The notes: generated from the sequence alone by a model not told the origin. A DNA stretch of 64,000 nucleotides from Klebsiella electrica (GCF_006711645.1 NZ_CP041247.1:4030001-4094000); one strand, 5' to 3'; shown: positions 9,058 to 18,635, counted from the stretch's first letter. Numbers and translations: made by a program.

Positions 9058-9317
9058 TTTTTCTTCTTCAGAATTTTTCTTAATGCTTTGATTTCTTTAG
9101 GGGTTAATGGAGAAGCTTCTTCTTCGGTATGCTGACTATCAATATCCTCTTCCGAAACCCCCGCCTCACCTGCTGAATCTGCTATCTGGAAGGCCAGCAG
9201 CAGCAGTTTCTCCGTTGCAGTACCCAGATTCTCGTCATTTACTTCCGCATAATGACGCAGCTTTTCTTTTAACTCTGCATCAATTTTTACGTTCAAAACT
9301 ACTGTAGTCATCGTCAT
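9054..9317 (-). CDS. Ribbon-helix-helix (CopG/Arc-like) small protein
   Basis: 87 residues. The N-terminal 45 (a beta-strand TTVVLNVKID, then ELKEKLRHYAEVND and GTATEKLLLLAFQ) fit a ribbon-helix-helix DNA-binding fold. The tail is acidic (EEDIDSQHTEEEAS) and then very basic at the C-terminus (KALRKILKKKK). The start may be the ATG at 9317 or the one at 9311; GGGAA lies upstream of both. It is first in a two-gene unit with the 71-residue protein. DNA binding and autoregulation are inferred. Confidence 0.72.
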   Translation of the reverse strand: MTMTTVVLNVKIDAELKEKLRHYAEVNDENLGTATEKLLLLAFQIADSAGEAGVSEEDIDSQHTEEEASPLTPKEIKALRKILKKKK

Positions 9318-9703
9318 GCTTCCCGTGCAATAAATTTATCATAATTAATACACGAAGTTAACAAACTGATCCAGTCATATATTTTTCAACTGATAGCCAG
9401 ACAATAAATGCCTACAGATAATCTGCCAGTTATATATGACATGAAGATGACACTGATATTTCAGTATCATTTCAAATTTATGACAAATAGTTTTAAGGCA
9501 TAAACAAAGGGTATTTTTAGAGACGACACTGACAGGCACGAACCGCGCAAATTCTCCGCTATTTATCTTGCTGGCACGATTCGGGAGTACAATAATCCGG
9601 CAAAACGCTCCGACATGCAAAATGCGCAAGGTGGTTTTTTGCTGAGTGCGGGAACACGGGAACAGATGAAAAAAGAAAGAAAAAAACAAGGATCCCCAGA
9701 ATT
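9318..9703. other. AT-rich non-coding stretch upstream of the ribbon-helix-helix gene
   Basis: No convincing gene on either strand; the readings found lack ribosome sites and family character. It presumably holds the promoter of the minus-strand small-gene pair. An imperfect palindrome at 9449-9468 (ACTGA-TATT-TCAGT core) is a possible operator about 130 bp upstream of the start. Next to ffs, the minus strand has U-rich tracts (complement of 9672-9688) that could end 4.5S RNA transcription. Confidence 0.5.
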
Positions 9704-9817
9704 GGGTGGGGGCCCTGCCAGCTACATCCCGGCACACACGTCGTCTGCTCTGGCTGCTTCCTTCCGGATCTGACCTGGTAAACAGAGTAGCGTTGCGGGA
9801 GAACCAACAGAGCCCCC
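9704..9817 (-). ncRNA. ffs: 4.5S RNA (signal recognition particle RNA)
   Basis: RNA component of the bacterial SRP, which binds Ffh and targets membrane proteins during translation. The minus strand from 9817 begins GGGGGCTCTGTTGG and ends GGGCCCCCACCC at 9704, exactly 114 nt as in E. coli. The conserved apical region with GGAAGGAAGCAGCC and the adjoining CAGGTCAGATCCGG is present, so the Ffh-binding hairpin is intact. A promoter and a short leader precede it; the leader is presumably removed by RNase P. Confidence 0.97.
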
Positions 9818-9849
9818 ATTGAGAGCGTCGTTATCCAACGCGCAGGCGC

Positions 9850-9878
9850 ATTATCCCTACTGGACCGGCTAATTGCAA
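9850..9878 (-). promoter_or_regulatory. Promoter of ffs
   Basis: On the minus strand, -35 TTGCAA (9878-9873) and -10 GATAAT (9855-9850) are separated by exactly 17 bp. The predicted start at about 9842 gives a leader of about 25 nt before the mature 4.5S RNA, matching the RNase P-processed precursor known in E. coli. The discriminator is GC-rich, as expected for a stable RNA. Confidence 0.75.
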
Positions 9879-10160
9879 GCAACCCCCAACCAGATGCTGG
9901 TTTATTGTGCAACCGCGTGCAGAAAGCTTGCGCTATCACCCCAAAGGGGCCTGCCACAGGCTGTCGACCCGCTATTTCTGCCGCCGCCGCGGGCGGCACG
10001 GCGGCGATGCCCGGACACAATTTTCCGTTTCGATACGCGTCTTGCGGACTAAATTAAGGGATTGCGAGCGCTATCGCAGCACATTTTCCTGTCGCCATCC
10101 ATACTTCACGCCATATCGCCGTACTCTTTTTAATCAATCTCTGACCTCAAGGGTAATGGA
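9879..10160. other. Intergenic region between ffs promoter and the 135-aa gene
   Basis: No recognisable gene. It contains a GC-rich patch with inverted repeats (CCGCCGCCGCGGGCGG and the nearby GGCACGGCGG, about 9980-10006) and the upstream region of the next plus-strand gene, with AGGG seven bases before its ATG. Confidence 0.4.
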
Positions 10161-10568
10161 ATGAGTGAAGCTCCCCGTTTAACCACGACCCTCGCCATGC
10201 CAGAGATCGACGGCGTCACCCTCTCCTTTCAAGGGCTGAATTTCCTGCGCCCGGAATTGATGCTGGATTTCGTCAGCGTCAGCAGCGGTACTCTGCTGGC
10301 GGTTACCCCGGTTGCCGTGCTCTATTCCACGGTCGGCGTCCTGCGGCGTATTGATTTGCGCAAACTGCCCATCGAAGTCAGCGGCCGCATCATCTACCCG
10401 ATCTCCTCGCAGCAACTGCCTTCCCTGCGGGCAAAGCTGATTATCAACGCCGGCTCCCGACGGCTGAAATTTTTAGAAAGTTTGCTGGCCATCAGCCCGC
10501 ACGACAACGTGCATGGGATGCAGATTCTTGGCCTCGCGCTCGATTTCACTATCGTCAAACCCGTATAG
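10161..10568 (+). CDS. Unknown 135-aa protein
   Basis: Open frame with a good ribosome site (AAGGG seven bases before ATG), codon use like its neighbours and no signal peptide. I do not recognise the family. One hydrophobic segment (about residues 43-61) is followed by a basic, alternating strand-rich region (LRRIDLRKLPIEVSGRIIYP) and a second basic stretch (SRRLKFLESLLA). The fold could be a beta-barrel of the PilZ kind, but the PilZ RxxxR and (D/N)xSxxG motifs are not clear. It lies 65 bp upstream of atl on the same strand. Confidence 0.6.
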   Translation: MSEAPRLTTTLAMPEIDGVTLSFQGLNFLRPELMLDFVSVSSGTLLAVTPVAVLYSTVGVLRRIDLRKLPIEVSGRIIYPISSQQLPSLRAKLIINAGSRRLKFLESLLAISPHDNVHGMQILGLALDFTIVKPV

Positions 10569-10633
10569 CCCCGCGCTGTACAGGTACGCAGTCAGCGCTT
10601 ATTCTGAGCCTTTCCCGGTTTACAGGACGCACG

Positions 10634-10945
10634 ATGGATTCTCACGACACTTTTCCCCGGCGGGTCTGGCAAATTGTGGCCTCCATTCCAGAAGGTTACG
10701 TCGCCACCTATGGCGATATAGCGCGACTGGCGGGATCCCCCCGCGCGGCGCGCCAGGTTGGCGGGGTCCTCAAGCGCCTGCCCGAAGGTTCCACGCTTCC
10801 CTGGCACCGGGTGGTCAACCGTCACGGCGACATTTCCCTTACCGGCCCGGATCTGCAGCGTCAGCGCCAGGCGCTGCTGGCTGAAGGCGTGCAGGTATCC
10901 GGCGGCGGCCACATCGATCTGCAGCACTATCGCTGGATTTACTGA
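10634..10945 (+). CDS. ybaZ: Alkyltransferase-like protein (Atl/YbaZ)
   Basis: 103 residues matching the DNA-binding half of O6-alkylguanine transferases. The active-site PCHR motif is PWHR here (LPWHRVVNRHG), so the catalytic Cys is replaced by Trp. Proteins of this type bind O6-alkylguanine without repair and hand it to nucleotide excision repair. The helix-turn-helix and arginine finger region (TYGDIARLAGSPRAARQVGG) is present. AGGA lies 6 bases before the start. The length fits the compact Atl form. Confidence 0.92.
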   Translation: MDSHDTFPRRVWQIVASIPEGYVATYGDIARLAGSPRAARQVGGVLKRLPEGSTLPWHRVVNRHGDISLTGPDLQRQRQALLAEGVQVSGGGHIDLQHYRWIY

Positions 10946-10948
10946 AGG

Positions 10949-10975
10949 CAAAAAAATGCCCCAGGCAAGGGGCAT
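10949..10975 (-). terminator. Rho-independent terminator of ybaY
   Basis: Perfect 7-bp stem ATGCCCC/GGGGCAT with a 6-base loop; on the minus strand it is followed by seven U's (complement of 10949-10955). It lies between the convergent ybaZ and ybaY stops. Confidence 0.8.
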
Positions 10976-10982
10976 AGATGGT

Positions 10983-11495
10983 TTACTGCGCGGCGGGGGT
11001 ATCGCTGCTGGCGACCGGTACGGCCATCTGCTGCACCGGCACCAGAACCAGGTCGGCACGGTTCCCTCCGCCATTCACCACCGTCTGCACGGTATCGGTG
11101 ATAAACATCAGCCTGCCGCCAACCGTGATAGCCGAACTCAGCAAAATTCGCGCGTCAGGCTTAATGTCCGCCTGGTTATACGGCAGGACGAAGTCATACG
11201 GCGGCTGTTTACCTTCGGTACGAACCGTTTTCTGCGCCAGCACACGCGACGGCGCATCGGCTAACGACGCATCCGACAAGGTCACGGTGAGTACCGCATC
11301 CGGCGGTAGGGCGACTTTCTGCCGGATGGAAATAGTCCCTGAAACATTAGGCTGTTGCTGCGATGAGGTCAGTGAGGCAATGCCATAAGGATCGGGGGCA
11401 GCCGCATGGCTGGCCGTGTTTGCGCCGTGATTATTCGCGCAAGCGGTCAAAGCGGTTGCAACGGCTAAAGCACTTAACATATAGGCAAATTTCAT
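10983..11495 (-). CDS. ybaY: YbaY family lipoprotein
   Basis: Predicted lipoprotein of 170 residues. The signal MKFAYMLSALAVATALTAC ends in a lipobox with lipidated Cys near 19. The rest resembles the YbaY/YscW-type beta-rich domain (VSGTISIRQKVALPPDA, TVTLSDASLAD). Its function is not established; the family is related to chaperone lipoproteins of secretion systems. The tail is Pro/Ala-rich (SSDTPAAQ). It is divergent from tesB across 233 bp. Confidence 0.85.
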   Translation of the reverse strand: MKFAYMLSALAVATALTACANNHGANTASHAAAPDPYGIASLTSSQQQPNVSGTISIRQKVALPPDAVLTVTLSDASLADAPSRVLAQKTVRTEGKQPPYDFVLPYNQADIKPDARILLSSAITVGGRLMFITDTVQTVVNGGGNRADLVLVPVQQMAVPVASSDTPAAQ

Positions 11496-11728
11496 TATGT
11501 TCTCCTTTTCATCCCTTTACATGCAGGAGTATGTCCTGCCTACTGGCGAGCAGTAACATTGGCATCGTGCATAAGTGTGGCACAGATCTCAGTTCTCTTC
11601 CTGCAAACGCCACTTTATTCAGATTATTACACCCATCGGACCACTTGCGATTCCAGGTTATACTTGGCCTCAATACGCACTGCGCGACACGTACTGCGCA
11701 ACGCAGTTATCATTGATTGAGGGTAAAT

Positions 11729-12592
11729 ATGAGTCAGGCACTAACCAATCTGCTGGCATTATTGAATCTGGAAAAAATTGAAGAAGGGTTATTCCGCGGG
11801 CAGAGTGAAGATCTGGGCTTACGTCAGGTTTTTGGCGGCCAGGTCGTCGGTCAGGCGCTGTACGCGGCGAAAGAAACCGTGCCTGCCGAGCGTCTTATCC
11901 ACTCATTCCACAGCTATTTCCTGCGCCCAGGCGACAGCCAGAAACCGATTATTTATGACGTCGAAGTGCTGCGCGATGGCAACAGCTTCAGCGCCCGTCG
12001 GGTCGCGGCCATTCAAAACGGGAAACCTATTTTTTATATGACCGCCTCTTTCCAGGCCCCGGAGCCCGGCTATGAGCATCAGAAATTGATGCCGGACGCC
12101 CCTGCGCCGAATGGTCTGCCTTCCGAAACCGACATCGCGCGTAAGCTGGCGCACCTGCTGCCGCCGCAGGCCAAAGATAAGTTCCTCAGCGACAAACCGC
12201 TGGAAATCCGCCCGGTGGAGTTTCACAACCCGCTGAAAGGCCACGTTGCTGAACCGACCCGTCAGGTGTGGATCCGCGCCAACGGCGCGGTGCCGGAGGA
12301 TATTCGCATCCATCAGTACCTGCTGGGCTACGCTTCCGATTTCAATTTCCTGCCGGTGGCGCTCCAGCCGCACGGCGTCGGGTTCCTGGAACCGGGGATG
12401 CAGGTAGCGACGATCGACCACTCAATGTGGTTCCATCGCCCGTTCAACATTAACGACTGGCTGCTGTACAGCGTTGAGAGCACTTCCGCCTCCAGCGCCC
12501 GGGGCTTTGTTCGCGGTGAGTTTTATACTCAGGATGGCACGCTTGTGGCATCAACGGTGCAGGAAGGGGTCATGCGCAACCGTCACGCATAA
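11729..12592 (+). CDS. tesB: Acyl-CoA thioesterase II
   Basis: Hydrolyses medium- and long-chain acyl-CoA to the free acid and CoA in the cytosol; 287 residues, one more than E. coli TesB. The start at 11729 ([16 protein letters not shown]) follows GAGGG; a TTG 12 bases upstream would add four residues and is not needed. It is a double hot-dog protein. Motifs include [13 protein letters not shown], the catalytic Asp region [21 protein letters not shown] and the Gln of STVQEG near the end. Confidence 0.95.
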   Translation: MSQALTNLLALLNLEKIEEGLFRGQSEDLGLRQVFGGQVVGQALYAAKETVPAERLIHSFHSYFLRPGDSQKPIIYDVEVLRDGNSFSARRVAAIQNGKPIFYMTASFQAPEPGYEHQKLMPDAPAPNGLPSETDIARKLAHLLPPQAKDKFLSDKPLEIRPVEFHNPLKGHVAEPTRQVWIRANGAVPEDIRIHQYLLGYASDFNFLPVALQPHGVGFLEPGMQVATIDHSMWFHRPFNINDWLLYSVESTSASSARGFVRGEFYTQDGTLVASTVQEGVMRNRHA

Positions 12593-12637
12593 GGCGTCAT
12601 CCGTGACGGGCCATTCCCGATACGCTCCCCCATGACG

Positions 12638-12663
12638 AAAAAAGCCTCCCGTCGGGAGGCTTT
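12638..12663. terminator. Bidirectional terminator between tesB and amtB
   Basis: Stem GCCTCCC/GGGAGGC with a 3-base loop, flanked by six A's on the left and TTT on the right. It serves the convergent tesB and amtB; the better U-run is on the amtB (minus) strand. Confidence 0.85.
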
Positions 12664-12689
12664 GCTGCTACTGGAGACAACTCAATTTA

Positions 12690-13976
12690 TCAGGCGTTGT
12701 AGGCATTTTCGCCGTGGCTGTTGACGTCCAGACCTTCGCGCTCCTGCTCTTCCGGAACACGCAGACCTACGGTCATATCCGCCACTTTATAACCGATGAA
12801 GGCGACAATACCGGACCAGACGATAGTGATGCCGATACTTTCCAGCTGTACCAGCAGCTGATGGCCCATGGTCACGCCTTCCGCGTAGCCGACGCCGCCC
12901 AGAGAGGTTGCGGCAAAGATACCGGTCAGGATACAGCCCACGATCCCGCAGACACCGTGTACGCCGAACACATCGCACGGGTCATCAACACGCAACCAGC
13001 GTTTCAGAACCGTTACGCCCCACAGACCCGCCAGGCCGGAAGCGATACCCACAATCAGTGAGCCGCCTACGCCGATGTAACCACATGCCGGAGTGACACC
13101 AACCAGACCGGCAATCGCACCGGAACAGGCACCTAACAGAGAAGGTTTACCGCGGGTCGCCCATTCGCCGAAGGTCCAGGCCAGAATGGCCGCAGCGGTC
13201 GCCACAACGGTGTTGACGAAAGCCAGCGCGGCAATTTCGTTCGCCGCACTCGCCGAACCGGCGTTAAAGCCAAACCAGCCAACATACAGGATTGCCGTAC
13301 CGGTGAAGACCATCGGCAGGTTATGCGGTTTGAACGCTTCTTTGCCAAAGCCAACGCGTTTGCCCATCATATAGGCGCCCACCAGACCGGCAACGGCGGC
13401 GTTGATATGCACCACAGTACCACCGGCGAAATCCAGCGCGCCGTGCGTCGCCAGCAGACCACCGCCCCATACCATGTGCGCAATCGGCACATAGGAGAGG
13501 GTCATCCAGACGACGACGAAAATCAGCACCGCGGAGAAGCGAATACGTTCAGCCAGTGCGCCCACGATCAGGCCAACGGTGATACAGGCGAAGGAGCCCT
13601 GGAAAGCGACGTGGATGTACTGATAGAAGGTCCCCATCAGCGCTTTCAGCTCAATGTTTTTCAATAATACCCAGTCGAAGCTGCCGAAGAAGCTGCCGCC
13701 GGTACCAAATGCCAGCGTGTAGCCATAAACGACCCACAGCACGCATACCAACCCAAAGGTGACGATGACCTGGGTCAGCATAGAGAGCACGTTTTTACCG
13801 CGAATCAGGCCGCCATAGAACAGCGCAATGCCCGGAATGGTCATAAACAGCACCAGCGCGGTGCAAATCATCATAAAGGCGTTGTCGGCTTTATCTGCCA
13901 CTGCCGGTGCGGCCATCGCCAGCCCCGGAAGCAGTGCCAGCGCACCCAGACCTGTTTTCATTGTTGCTATTTTCAT
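12690..13976 (-). CDS. amtB: Ammonium transporter AmtB
   Basis: Trimeric inner-membrane ammonium channel, 428 residues as in E. coli. The start at 13976 (MKIATMKTG) gives a cleavable signal ending AMA before APAVADKADN; a frame opening at 13994 adds six residues and is less likely. Eleven membrane helices follow. The twin-His pore is present (H in VPIAHMVWGGG and in VFGVHGVCG) together with the phenylalanine gate region. The cytoplasmic tail VPEEQEREGLDVNSHGENA is intact. It lies 33 bp after glnK in one operon and is blocked by unmodified GlnK when ammonium is plentiful. Confidence 0.97.
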   Translation of the reverse strand: MKIATMKTGLGALALLPGLAMAAPAVADKADNAFMMICTALVLFMTIPGIALFYGGLIRGKNVLSMLTQVIVTFGLVCVLWVVYGYTLAFGTGGSFFGSFDWVLLKNIELKALMGTFYQYIHVAFQGSFACITVGLIVGALAERIRFSAVLIFVVVWMTLSYVPIAHMVWGGGLLATHGALDFAGGTVVHINAAVAGLVGAYMMGKRVGFGKEAFKPHNLPMVFTGTAILYVGWFGFNAGSASAANEIAALAFVNTVVATAAAILAWTFGEWATRGKPSLLGACSGAIAGLVGVTPACGYIGVGGSLIVGIASGLAGLWGVTVLKRWLRVDDPCDVFGVHGVCGIVGCILTGIFAATSLGGVGYAEGVTMGHQLLVQLESIGITIVWSGIVAFIGYKVADMTVGLRVPEEQEREGLDVNSHGENAYNA

Positions 13977-14009
13977 TTTCTCGATCCCCATCACTGTGTG
14001 GTCTGGACG

Positions 14010-14348
14010 TTACAGTGCCGCTTCGTCGGCTTCGCCGGTGCGGATGCGAATAACGCGTTGCAACTCGGCGACAAAAATTTTGCCATCGCCAATTTTTCCG
14101 GTGTAGGCCGCTTTACTAATCACATCAACGACCTCATCAAGCTGATCGTCGGCAATCGCGACATCAATCTTCACCTTTGGCAGAAAATTGACGCTATATT
14201 CGGCACCACGGTACAGCTCGGCGTGGCCTTTCTGACGGCCAAACCCTTTTACCTCAGTGACCGTCAGGCCCTGAATGCCGATGGAAGATAACGCTTCACG
14301 CACATCTTCCAGTTTGAATGGTTTGATTACCACGGTAACCAGCTTCAT
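14010..14348 (-). CDS. glnK: Nitrogen regulatory PII protein GlnK
   Basis: 112-residue PII signal protein that reads 2-oxoglutarate, ATP/ADP and glutamine state and gates AmtB. The start at 14348 (MKLVTVVIKPFKLEDV) is set by the strong GGAGGGG; the reading to 14390 is spurious. The T-loop with the uridylylated tyrosine (GAEYSVNFLPKVK, Tyr51) and the signature KIGDGKIFV are intact. It is first gene of glnK-amtB, controlled by a sigma-54 promoter and NtrC sites just upstream. Confidence 0.97.
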   Translation of the reverse strand: MKLVTVVIKPFKLEDVREALSSIGIQGLTVTEVKGFGRQKGHAELYRGAEYSVNFLPKVKIDVAIADDQLDEVVDVISKAAYTGKIGDGKIFVAELQRVIRIRTGEADEAAL

Positions 14349-14402
14349 AAGTCCCCTCCGCTCTGAATTCGTAATGGCAGCAGCTAACACGCAGGGAATA
14401 AA

Positions 14403-14417
14403 GCAAGGGCTATGCCA
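14403..14417 (-). promoter_or_regulatory. Sigma-54 promoter of glnK-amtB
   Basis: On the minus strand TGGCAT-AGCCC-TTGC matches the -24/-12 consensus TGGCAC-N5-TTGC at 9 of 10 fixed positions. It lies about 55 bp upstream of the glnK start. Confidence 0.88.
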
Positions 14418-14424
14418 GAAATGA

Positions 14425-14449
14425 AAAAGGGCCGCATAGCGGCCCTTTT
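14425..14449 (-). terminator. Terminator of mdlAB, just upstream of the glnK promoter
   Basis: Hairpin with arms AAAAGGGCCGC/GCGGCCCTTTT and a 3-base loop, followed on the minus strand by U's. It ends mdlAB transcription and insulates glnK. Confidence 0.85.
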
Positions 14450-14512
14450 AAGGCAGAAAACAGAAGAACGGCATAAGAAGAAGGCGGAAAAGCACCGGTC
14501 ACAGCCAAAAAC

Positions 14513-14527
14513 GCACCATTACAGTGC
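14513..14527. promoter_or_regulatory. NtrC-binding site upstream of glnK
   Basis: GCAC-N7-GTGC dyad, the NtrC enhancer consensus, about 110 bp upstream of the sigma-54 promoter. A half site GCACC lies at 14546-14550. Both lie in the gap beyond the mdlB stop, on the far side of the mdlAB terminator from the promoter. Confidence 0.75.
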
Positions 14528-14590
14528 ACATAGCGTTACATTTTTGCACCATGCTAAACCACGCCAGCACCACTGCCTGCTTATAGTGCA

Positions 14591-16369
14591 TCAGGCAATC
14601 AGCGACTCTTCCTGCGCGCTGGCGGCCAGCTCTTCACCAGCCAGCTGCAGCTGATACATTTGCCAGTAGCGCCCTTTGGCTGCCAGCAACTGCTGATGAT
14701 TGCCGCGCTCGACGGCCTGCCCACGGTGGAGCACCAGAATGGTGTCAGCCTCAACAATCGTCGACAGGCGATGCGCAATCACTACCAGCGTGGTGTGCTG
14801 GCGAACTTTGGCCAGCGCTTGCTGAATCGCCTGTTCGGTGCCGGAGTCAATATTCGCCGTCGCTTCATCGAGAATCAGAATCTGCGGGGTATCCACCAGC
14901 ACCCGCGCCAGCGCCAGCAGCTGCTTCTGACCCACCGAGAGATTATTCCCCTGCTCGCCCAGCTGCGTGTAAATCCCCTCGCTCATCCCGCGCGCCAGTT
15001 CCGCCAGTTGCACCGACTCCAGCGCTTCCCAGACCTGCGCCTCGCTGATATCGCGACCGAGCGTGACGTTGGCATAAAAGGTATCCGCCAGCACCACCGG
15101 ATCCTGCTGCACCATAGCGACGCCCTGGCGCAACGCGCTGTGGCTCAACGAGGAGAGCGGACGACCGTCAATACGAATTTCCCCTTTGCTCAGCGGGTAG
15201 TAGCCCATCATCAGGCTGGCAAGCGTGCTTTTGCCGCTGCCGGTATGGCCGACCAGCGCCACAAAACCACGGGACGGAATCTCCAGGTTGATATCCTGCA
15301 GCACCAGGCGATCGCCGCGATAAGCAAAAGAGAGGTTCTCAATCGACACCGTGCCGCTGCGCAGCGGCGCGCTATCCTGCCCCCACTCCTGACGCGGGCG
15401 ATCCATCAATTCGAAGACGCGCTCGCCGGCGACCACCGCCTGCTGAAGCATCGATTGCTGGGTCGTCAGCTCAATCAGCGGCTCATTCAGACGCCCAAGA
15501 TAGCTGATAAAGGCGTACAGCACCCCGACTTCAATCGTGCCAGCCGAGCTGAATCCGAACAGCATCAGCAACCCGCAGAGTACCAGCGTTGAGAACAGGC
15601 TCAGCAGCGGGCGCAACAGGAAACCATCGAGGCGCAGCGTTTGCATCCGCGCCAGATAGTGCGCATAGCTGGCTTCGCGCATCCGCTCGCCGAAGCGCGC
15701 CTGCTGGCGGAACTGCTGGATAACCCCCATACCATTGATGACTTCATTAAAGCCGTCGTTGATATCCGCCAGCCAGGCACGCACCCGGCGCACGATCGGC
15801 GTGCTGTAGCGTTGATAAATCATCATCACAATCAACACCGCCGGGAAAATAGTCAGCGCCACCAGCGCCATGCGCCAGTCAAGGCTGAACATCGCCACCA
15901 GCATGGCGCCAATCAGCGCCGCGCTACGCAGCACCGTCGCCACCACCGTGACGTACAGATCGCGGATCACTTCCGTGTCGTTGGTGACGCGGGAGATCAG
16001 CTGCCCGACCGGCTGGGTATCAAATTCACTCAGCGGCTGGCGCAGCGCCGCATCCATCACATCACTGCGTAGCTGCTGCACCACGCCAACGGCGGCGCGA
16101 TTAAACAGCAGCGACTGGTTATAGTGCAGGGTCGCCGCGAGGATCTGTAAGCCGAGATAGGCCACGGCCAGACCGCAGACCAGCTTCAGCGGCACGGCGT
16201 TCTTCGCCACCATATTGTCGATAAAGTAGCTGATCAGCAGCGGGCCACTGACCTCGGCGGCCGCGGCAATCCACATCATCACCACCGCAATAATCAGCGG
16301 CTTACGCCACGGAGAACCGTAGGCCAGCAGACGTTTTAAAGTCGGCCAGAGCTCGGAAAAACTACGCAT
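14591..16369 (-). CDS. mdlB: ABC exporter half-transporter MdlB
   Basis: Multidrug-type ABC exporter subunit, 592 residues (E. coli 593). The start at 16369 ([15 protein letters not shown]) follows family alignment; a longer reading to 16501 runs through the end of mdlA and is rejected. Six membrane helices in the first 320 residues are followed by a nucleotide-binding domain with [17 protein letters not shown] and [12 protein letters not shown]. The start overlaps the end of mdlA by 8 bases, so the two are coupled and should form a heterodimer. The physiological substrate is unknown. Confidence 0.95.
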   Translation of the reverse strand: MRSFSELWPTLKRLLAYGSPWRKPLIIAVVMMWIAAAAEVSGPLLISYFIDNMVAKNAVPLKLVCGLAVAYLGLQILAATLHYNQSLLFNRAAVGVVQQLRSDVMDAALRQPLSEFDTQPVGQLISRVTNDTEVIRDLYVTVVATVLRSAALIGAMLVAMFSLDWRMALVALTIFPAVLIVMMIYQRYSTPIVRRVRAWLADINDGFNEVINGMGVIQQFRQQARFGERMREASYAHYLARMQTLRLDGFLLRPLLSLFSTLVLCGLLMLFGFSSAGTIEVGVLYAFISYLGRLNEPLIELTTQQSMLQQAVVAGERVFELMDRPRQEWGQDSAPLRSGTVSIENLSFAYRGDRLVLQDINLEIPSRGFVALVGHTGSGKSTLASLMMGYYPLSKGEIRIDGRPLSSLSHSALRQGVAMVQQDPVVLADTFYANVTLGRDISEAQVWEALESVQLAELARGMSEGIYTQLGEQGNNLSVGQKQLLALARVLVDTPQILILDEATANIDSGTEQAIQQALAKVRQHTTLVVIAHRLSTIVEADTILVLHRGQAVERGNHQQLLAAKGRYWQMYQLQLAGEELAASAQEESLIA

Positions 16370-18134
16370 CAGCGGCCTCCTCGTGATCCTGCGGCGCATC
16401 GTCCAGCGCCGCTTCCAGCTGTTGATAGCGATACATGTCGCGATACCAGCCGGGTTGCGCCGCCAGTCCGTCGTGGCGACCGCGCTGGACAATATGCCCA
16501 TGCTGCATCACCAGAATCTCGCTGGCTTCAGTCAGTGCCGACAGGCGATGGGCGCTGATAATAACCGTTCGCCCCTCTCCCCATTGCCGCAGGTTATGCA
16601 ATATCTGATGCTCGGTCCGGCCATCCACCGCCGACAGCGCATCGTCAAGAATCAGAATCTCCGCCTCCAGCAGCAGCGCGCGAGCGATGGAAATGCGCTG
16701 TTTTTGTCCGCCGGACAGCATCACGCCGCGTTCGCCGACTTCCGTTTCATAGCCCTGAGGCAGGCGCAGAATATCGTCGTGCACGCTGGCCAGCCGCGCA
16801 ACATGCTCAATTTGCTCCGGCGTCGCATCGGGCCTGCCAAGCGCGATGTTGTTGGCGACGGTGTCGGAAAACAGGAACGGCGTCTGGTTCACCACCGCCA
16901 GACGGGCGCGCCAGCTATCGAGCTGCAGCCGCGTCAGCGGAATATCATGGAAGCGAATATCCCCTTGCGTGACGTCAAAGTGGCGCTGGATCAGCGCCAG
17001 GATCGTACTTTTCCCTGCGCCGGTTGGCCCGCAAATACCCAGCATTTGCCCAGGCTGGAGCACAAAGTTGACCTTCTCCAGCGAGGTCTTATTCGCCTGC
17101 GGATAGATAAATTCGCGTACGGCGACGCTCAGCGCCCCGCGCCCTTCCGGGGCCAGCTCATGACCATCGTTGACGGTCGGCGCTTCTTCGAGCATCGTGC
17201 GGATCCGACTGTAGGCCGCGCTGCCGCGTTCCACGATGTTAAACATCCATGCCAGCGCCAGCATCGGCCAAATCATCAAACCGAGATACATCACAAAGCT
17301 GGTCAACTGGCCGAGGGTCATACTGCCCTGCAGCACCATCCAGCTCCCTCCGCCGATTGCCAGCAGGTTAGCCGTGCCAATCGCGATATAGATAGTCGGG
17401 TCAAAGCGCGCATCAATCCGCGCCACGCGCATGTTCTTTCTGCCGGTATCCGCCGCATCGGCAGCAAACTGCGCCGATTGCCGGTCCTCCAGGCCAAAGG
17501 CCTTAATCATGCGGATACTGGTCAGGCTCTCCTGGGTGCGATCGTTGAGGCTGGAGAATGCCGCCTGCGCGACGCGGAAACGTTCATGGAGCGCATCGCC
17601 GTTACGCTTGATAACCAGGGCCATCACCGGCATCGGCAACAGCGCCAGCAGAGTGAGCTGCCAGCTGATTTGCGTCGACATCACGATCAATACCGCACAG
17701 CCCATCACCAGCGAGTCCACCAGCGTCAGCACCCCTTCCCCCGCAGCAAACACCACCCGATCAACATCGTTGGTGGCGCGGGCGATCAGGTCGCCGGTGC
17801 GGTGGCGCAGGTAAAAGGCCGGATGCTGACGGCTGAGCTGACGATAAAAGTCCTCCCGCAGCTCCACGGCCAGCTGATAAGAGGCGCCAAAAAGCAGCAC
17901 GCGCCAGACGTAGCGCAGCAGATAGACCATCACCGCGATCAGGACTAACGCGCCGATCCACATCCACACCTTCTCTGCGGTGTAATGTTGTCTGGTGACG
18001 CCATCAACCACGATCCCCACCACCTTTGGCGGAATCAGCTGTAAAACGGCGATAATGGCCAGCAGGGCAATAGCACCGAGATAACGGCGCCACTCCCGGC
18101 GGAAGTACCAGCTAAGTTGAGCAAATAATCGCAA
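16362..18134 (-). CDS. mdlA: ABC exporter half-transporter MdlA
   Basis: Partner of MdlB, 590 residues when started at the TTG at 18134, the same length as E. coli MdlA. AGGA lies 9 bases before that TTG; no ATG fits. The product starts (M)[16 protein letters not shown], then six helices and a nucleotide-binding domain with [19 protein letters not shown] and [12 protein letters not shown]. The Walker B Asp-Asp in place of Asp-Glu marks a degenerate ATP site, usual for one half of a heterodimeric exporter. It begins 42 bp after decR on the same strand. Confidence 0.94.
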   Translation of the reverse strand: MRLFAQLSWYFRREWRRYLGAIALLAIIAVLQLIPPKVVGIVVDGVTRQHYTAEKVWMWIGALVLIAVMVYLLRYVWRVLLFGASYQLAVELREDFYRQLSRQHPAFYLRHRTGDLIARATNDVDRVVFAAGEGVLTLVDSLVMGCAVLIVMSTQISWQLTLLALLPMPVMALVIKRNGDALHERFRVAQAAFSSLNDRTQESLTSIRMIKAFGLEDRQSAQFAADAADTGRKNMRVARIDARFDPTIYIAIGTANLLAIGGGSWMVLQGSMTLGQLTSFVMYLGLMIWPMLALAWMFNIVERGSAAYSRIRTMLEEAPTVNDGHELAPEGRGALSVAVREFIYPQANKTSLEKVNFVLQPGQMLGICGPTGAGKSTILALIQRHFDVTQGDIRFHDIPLTRLQLDSWRARLAVVNQTPFLFSDTVANNIALGRPDATPEQIEHVARLASVHDDILRLPQGYETEVGERGVMLSGGQKQRISIARALLLEAEILILDDALSAVDGRTEHQILHNLRQWGEGRTVIISAHRLSALTEASEILVMQHGHIVQRGRHDGLAAQPGWYRDMYRYQQLEAALDDAPQDHEEAADA

Positions 18135-18176
18135 GCAGTTAAATCCTGAGTGTATAAATCGTCGCGGCAAACGCCG

Positions 18177-18635
18177 TTAATCAATAGGTAAAGCAGTGGT
18201 GTATTTTATCTGTTCCATCGCGAAACTCGAAGTGACATCAGACAACCCGGGGACGCTGTTCACCAACCGTTTATAAAAATCATCGTAGCGTTTCATATCC
18301 GCTACCTGCACCCGCAGCAGGTAATCATACTCTCCCGCCATCCGCCAGAAACCGAGGACTTCCGCCATCTGCGTGACTTCGCTGACGAACCGGCAGTACC
18401 AGTCGCTGCTGTGATGCTGGGTCTTGATCAGCACAAATGCCGTCAGACCGAGGCCAAGCTTTTCGGCATCCAGCAGCGCCACGCGACCGAGCAGGATACC
18501 CTCATCTTCCAGCCGTTTCAGCCGTTTCCAGCAGGGCGTGGTGGTCAGATTAACGGCATCGGCCAGCGCCTGCAAAGAGAGGGTGCAGTCAGTTTGCAGT
18601 AAAGAAAGCAGCTTACGGTCAATTTTATCTAACAC
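18177..18635 (-). CDS. decR: Lrp/AsnC-family regulator DecR (YbaO, CyuR)
   Basis: 152-residue regulator with an N-terminal helix-turn-helix (about 5-60; [25 protein letters not shown]) and a C-terminal RAM ligand-binding domain. In E. coli the ortholog responds to cysteine and activates cysteine detoxification. It is divergent from a cysteine desulfhydrase gene with 115 bp between starts, which supports the same role here. mdlAB lies immediately downstream. Confidence 0.92.
   Translation of the reverse strand: MLDKIDRKLLSLLQTDCTLSLQALADAVNLTTTPCWKRLKRLEDEGILLGRVALLDAEKLGLGLTAFVLIKTQHHSSDWYCRFVSEVTQMAEVLGFWRMAGEYDYLLRVQVADMKRYDDFYKRLVNSVPGLSDVTSSFAMEQIKYTTALPID

Noticed and set aside
9375..10020. 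Two overlapping minus-strand frames across and next to ffs
   Set aside because: They run through the 4.5S RNA gene or AT-rich spacer, lack ribosome sites and show no family character.
10634..10945. O6-methylguanine-DNA methyltransferase
   Set aside because: The active-site Cys is Trp (PWHR), so it is the non-catalytic Atl type.
15641..16072. Long plus-strand frames opposite mdlB and mdlA (also 16383-17948)
   Set aside because: Antisense shadows of GC-rich genes; composition is rich in Arg/His/Gln with no domain, while the minus strand encodes clear ABC transporters.
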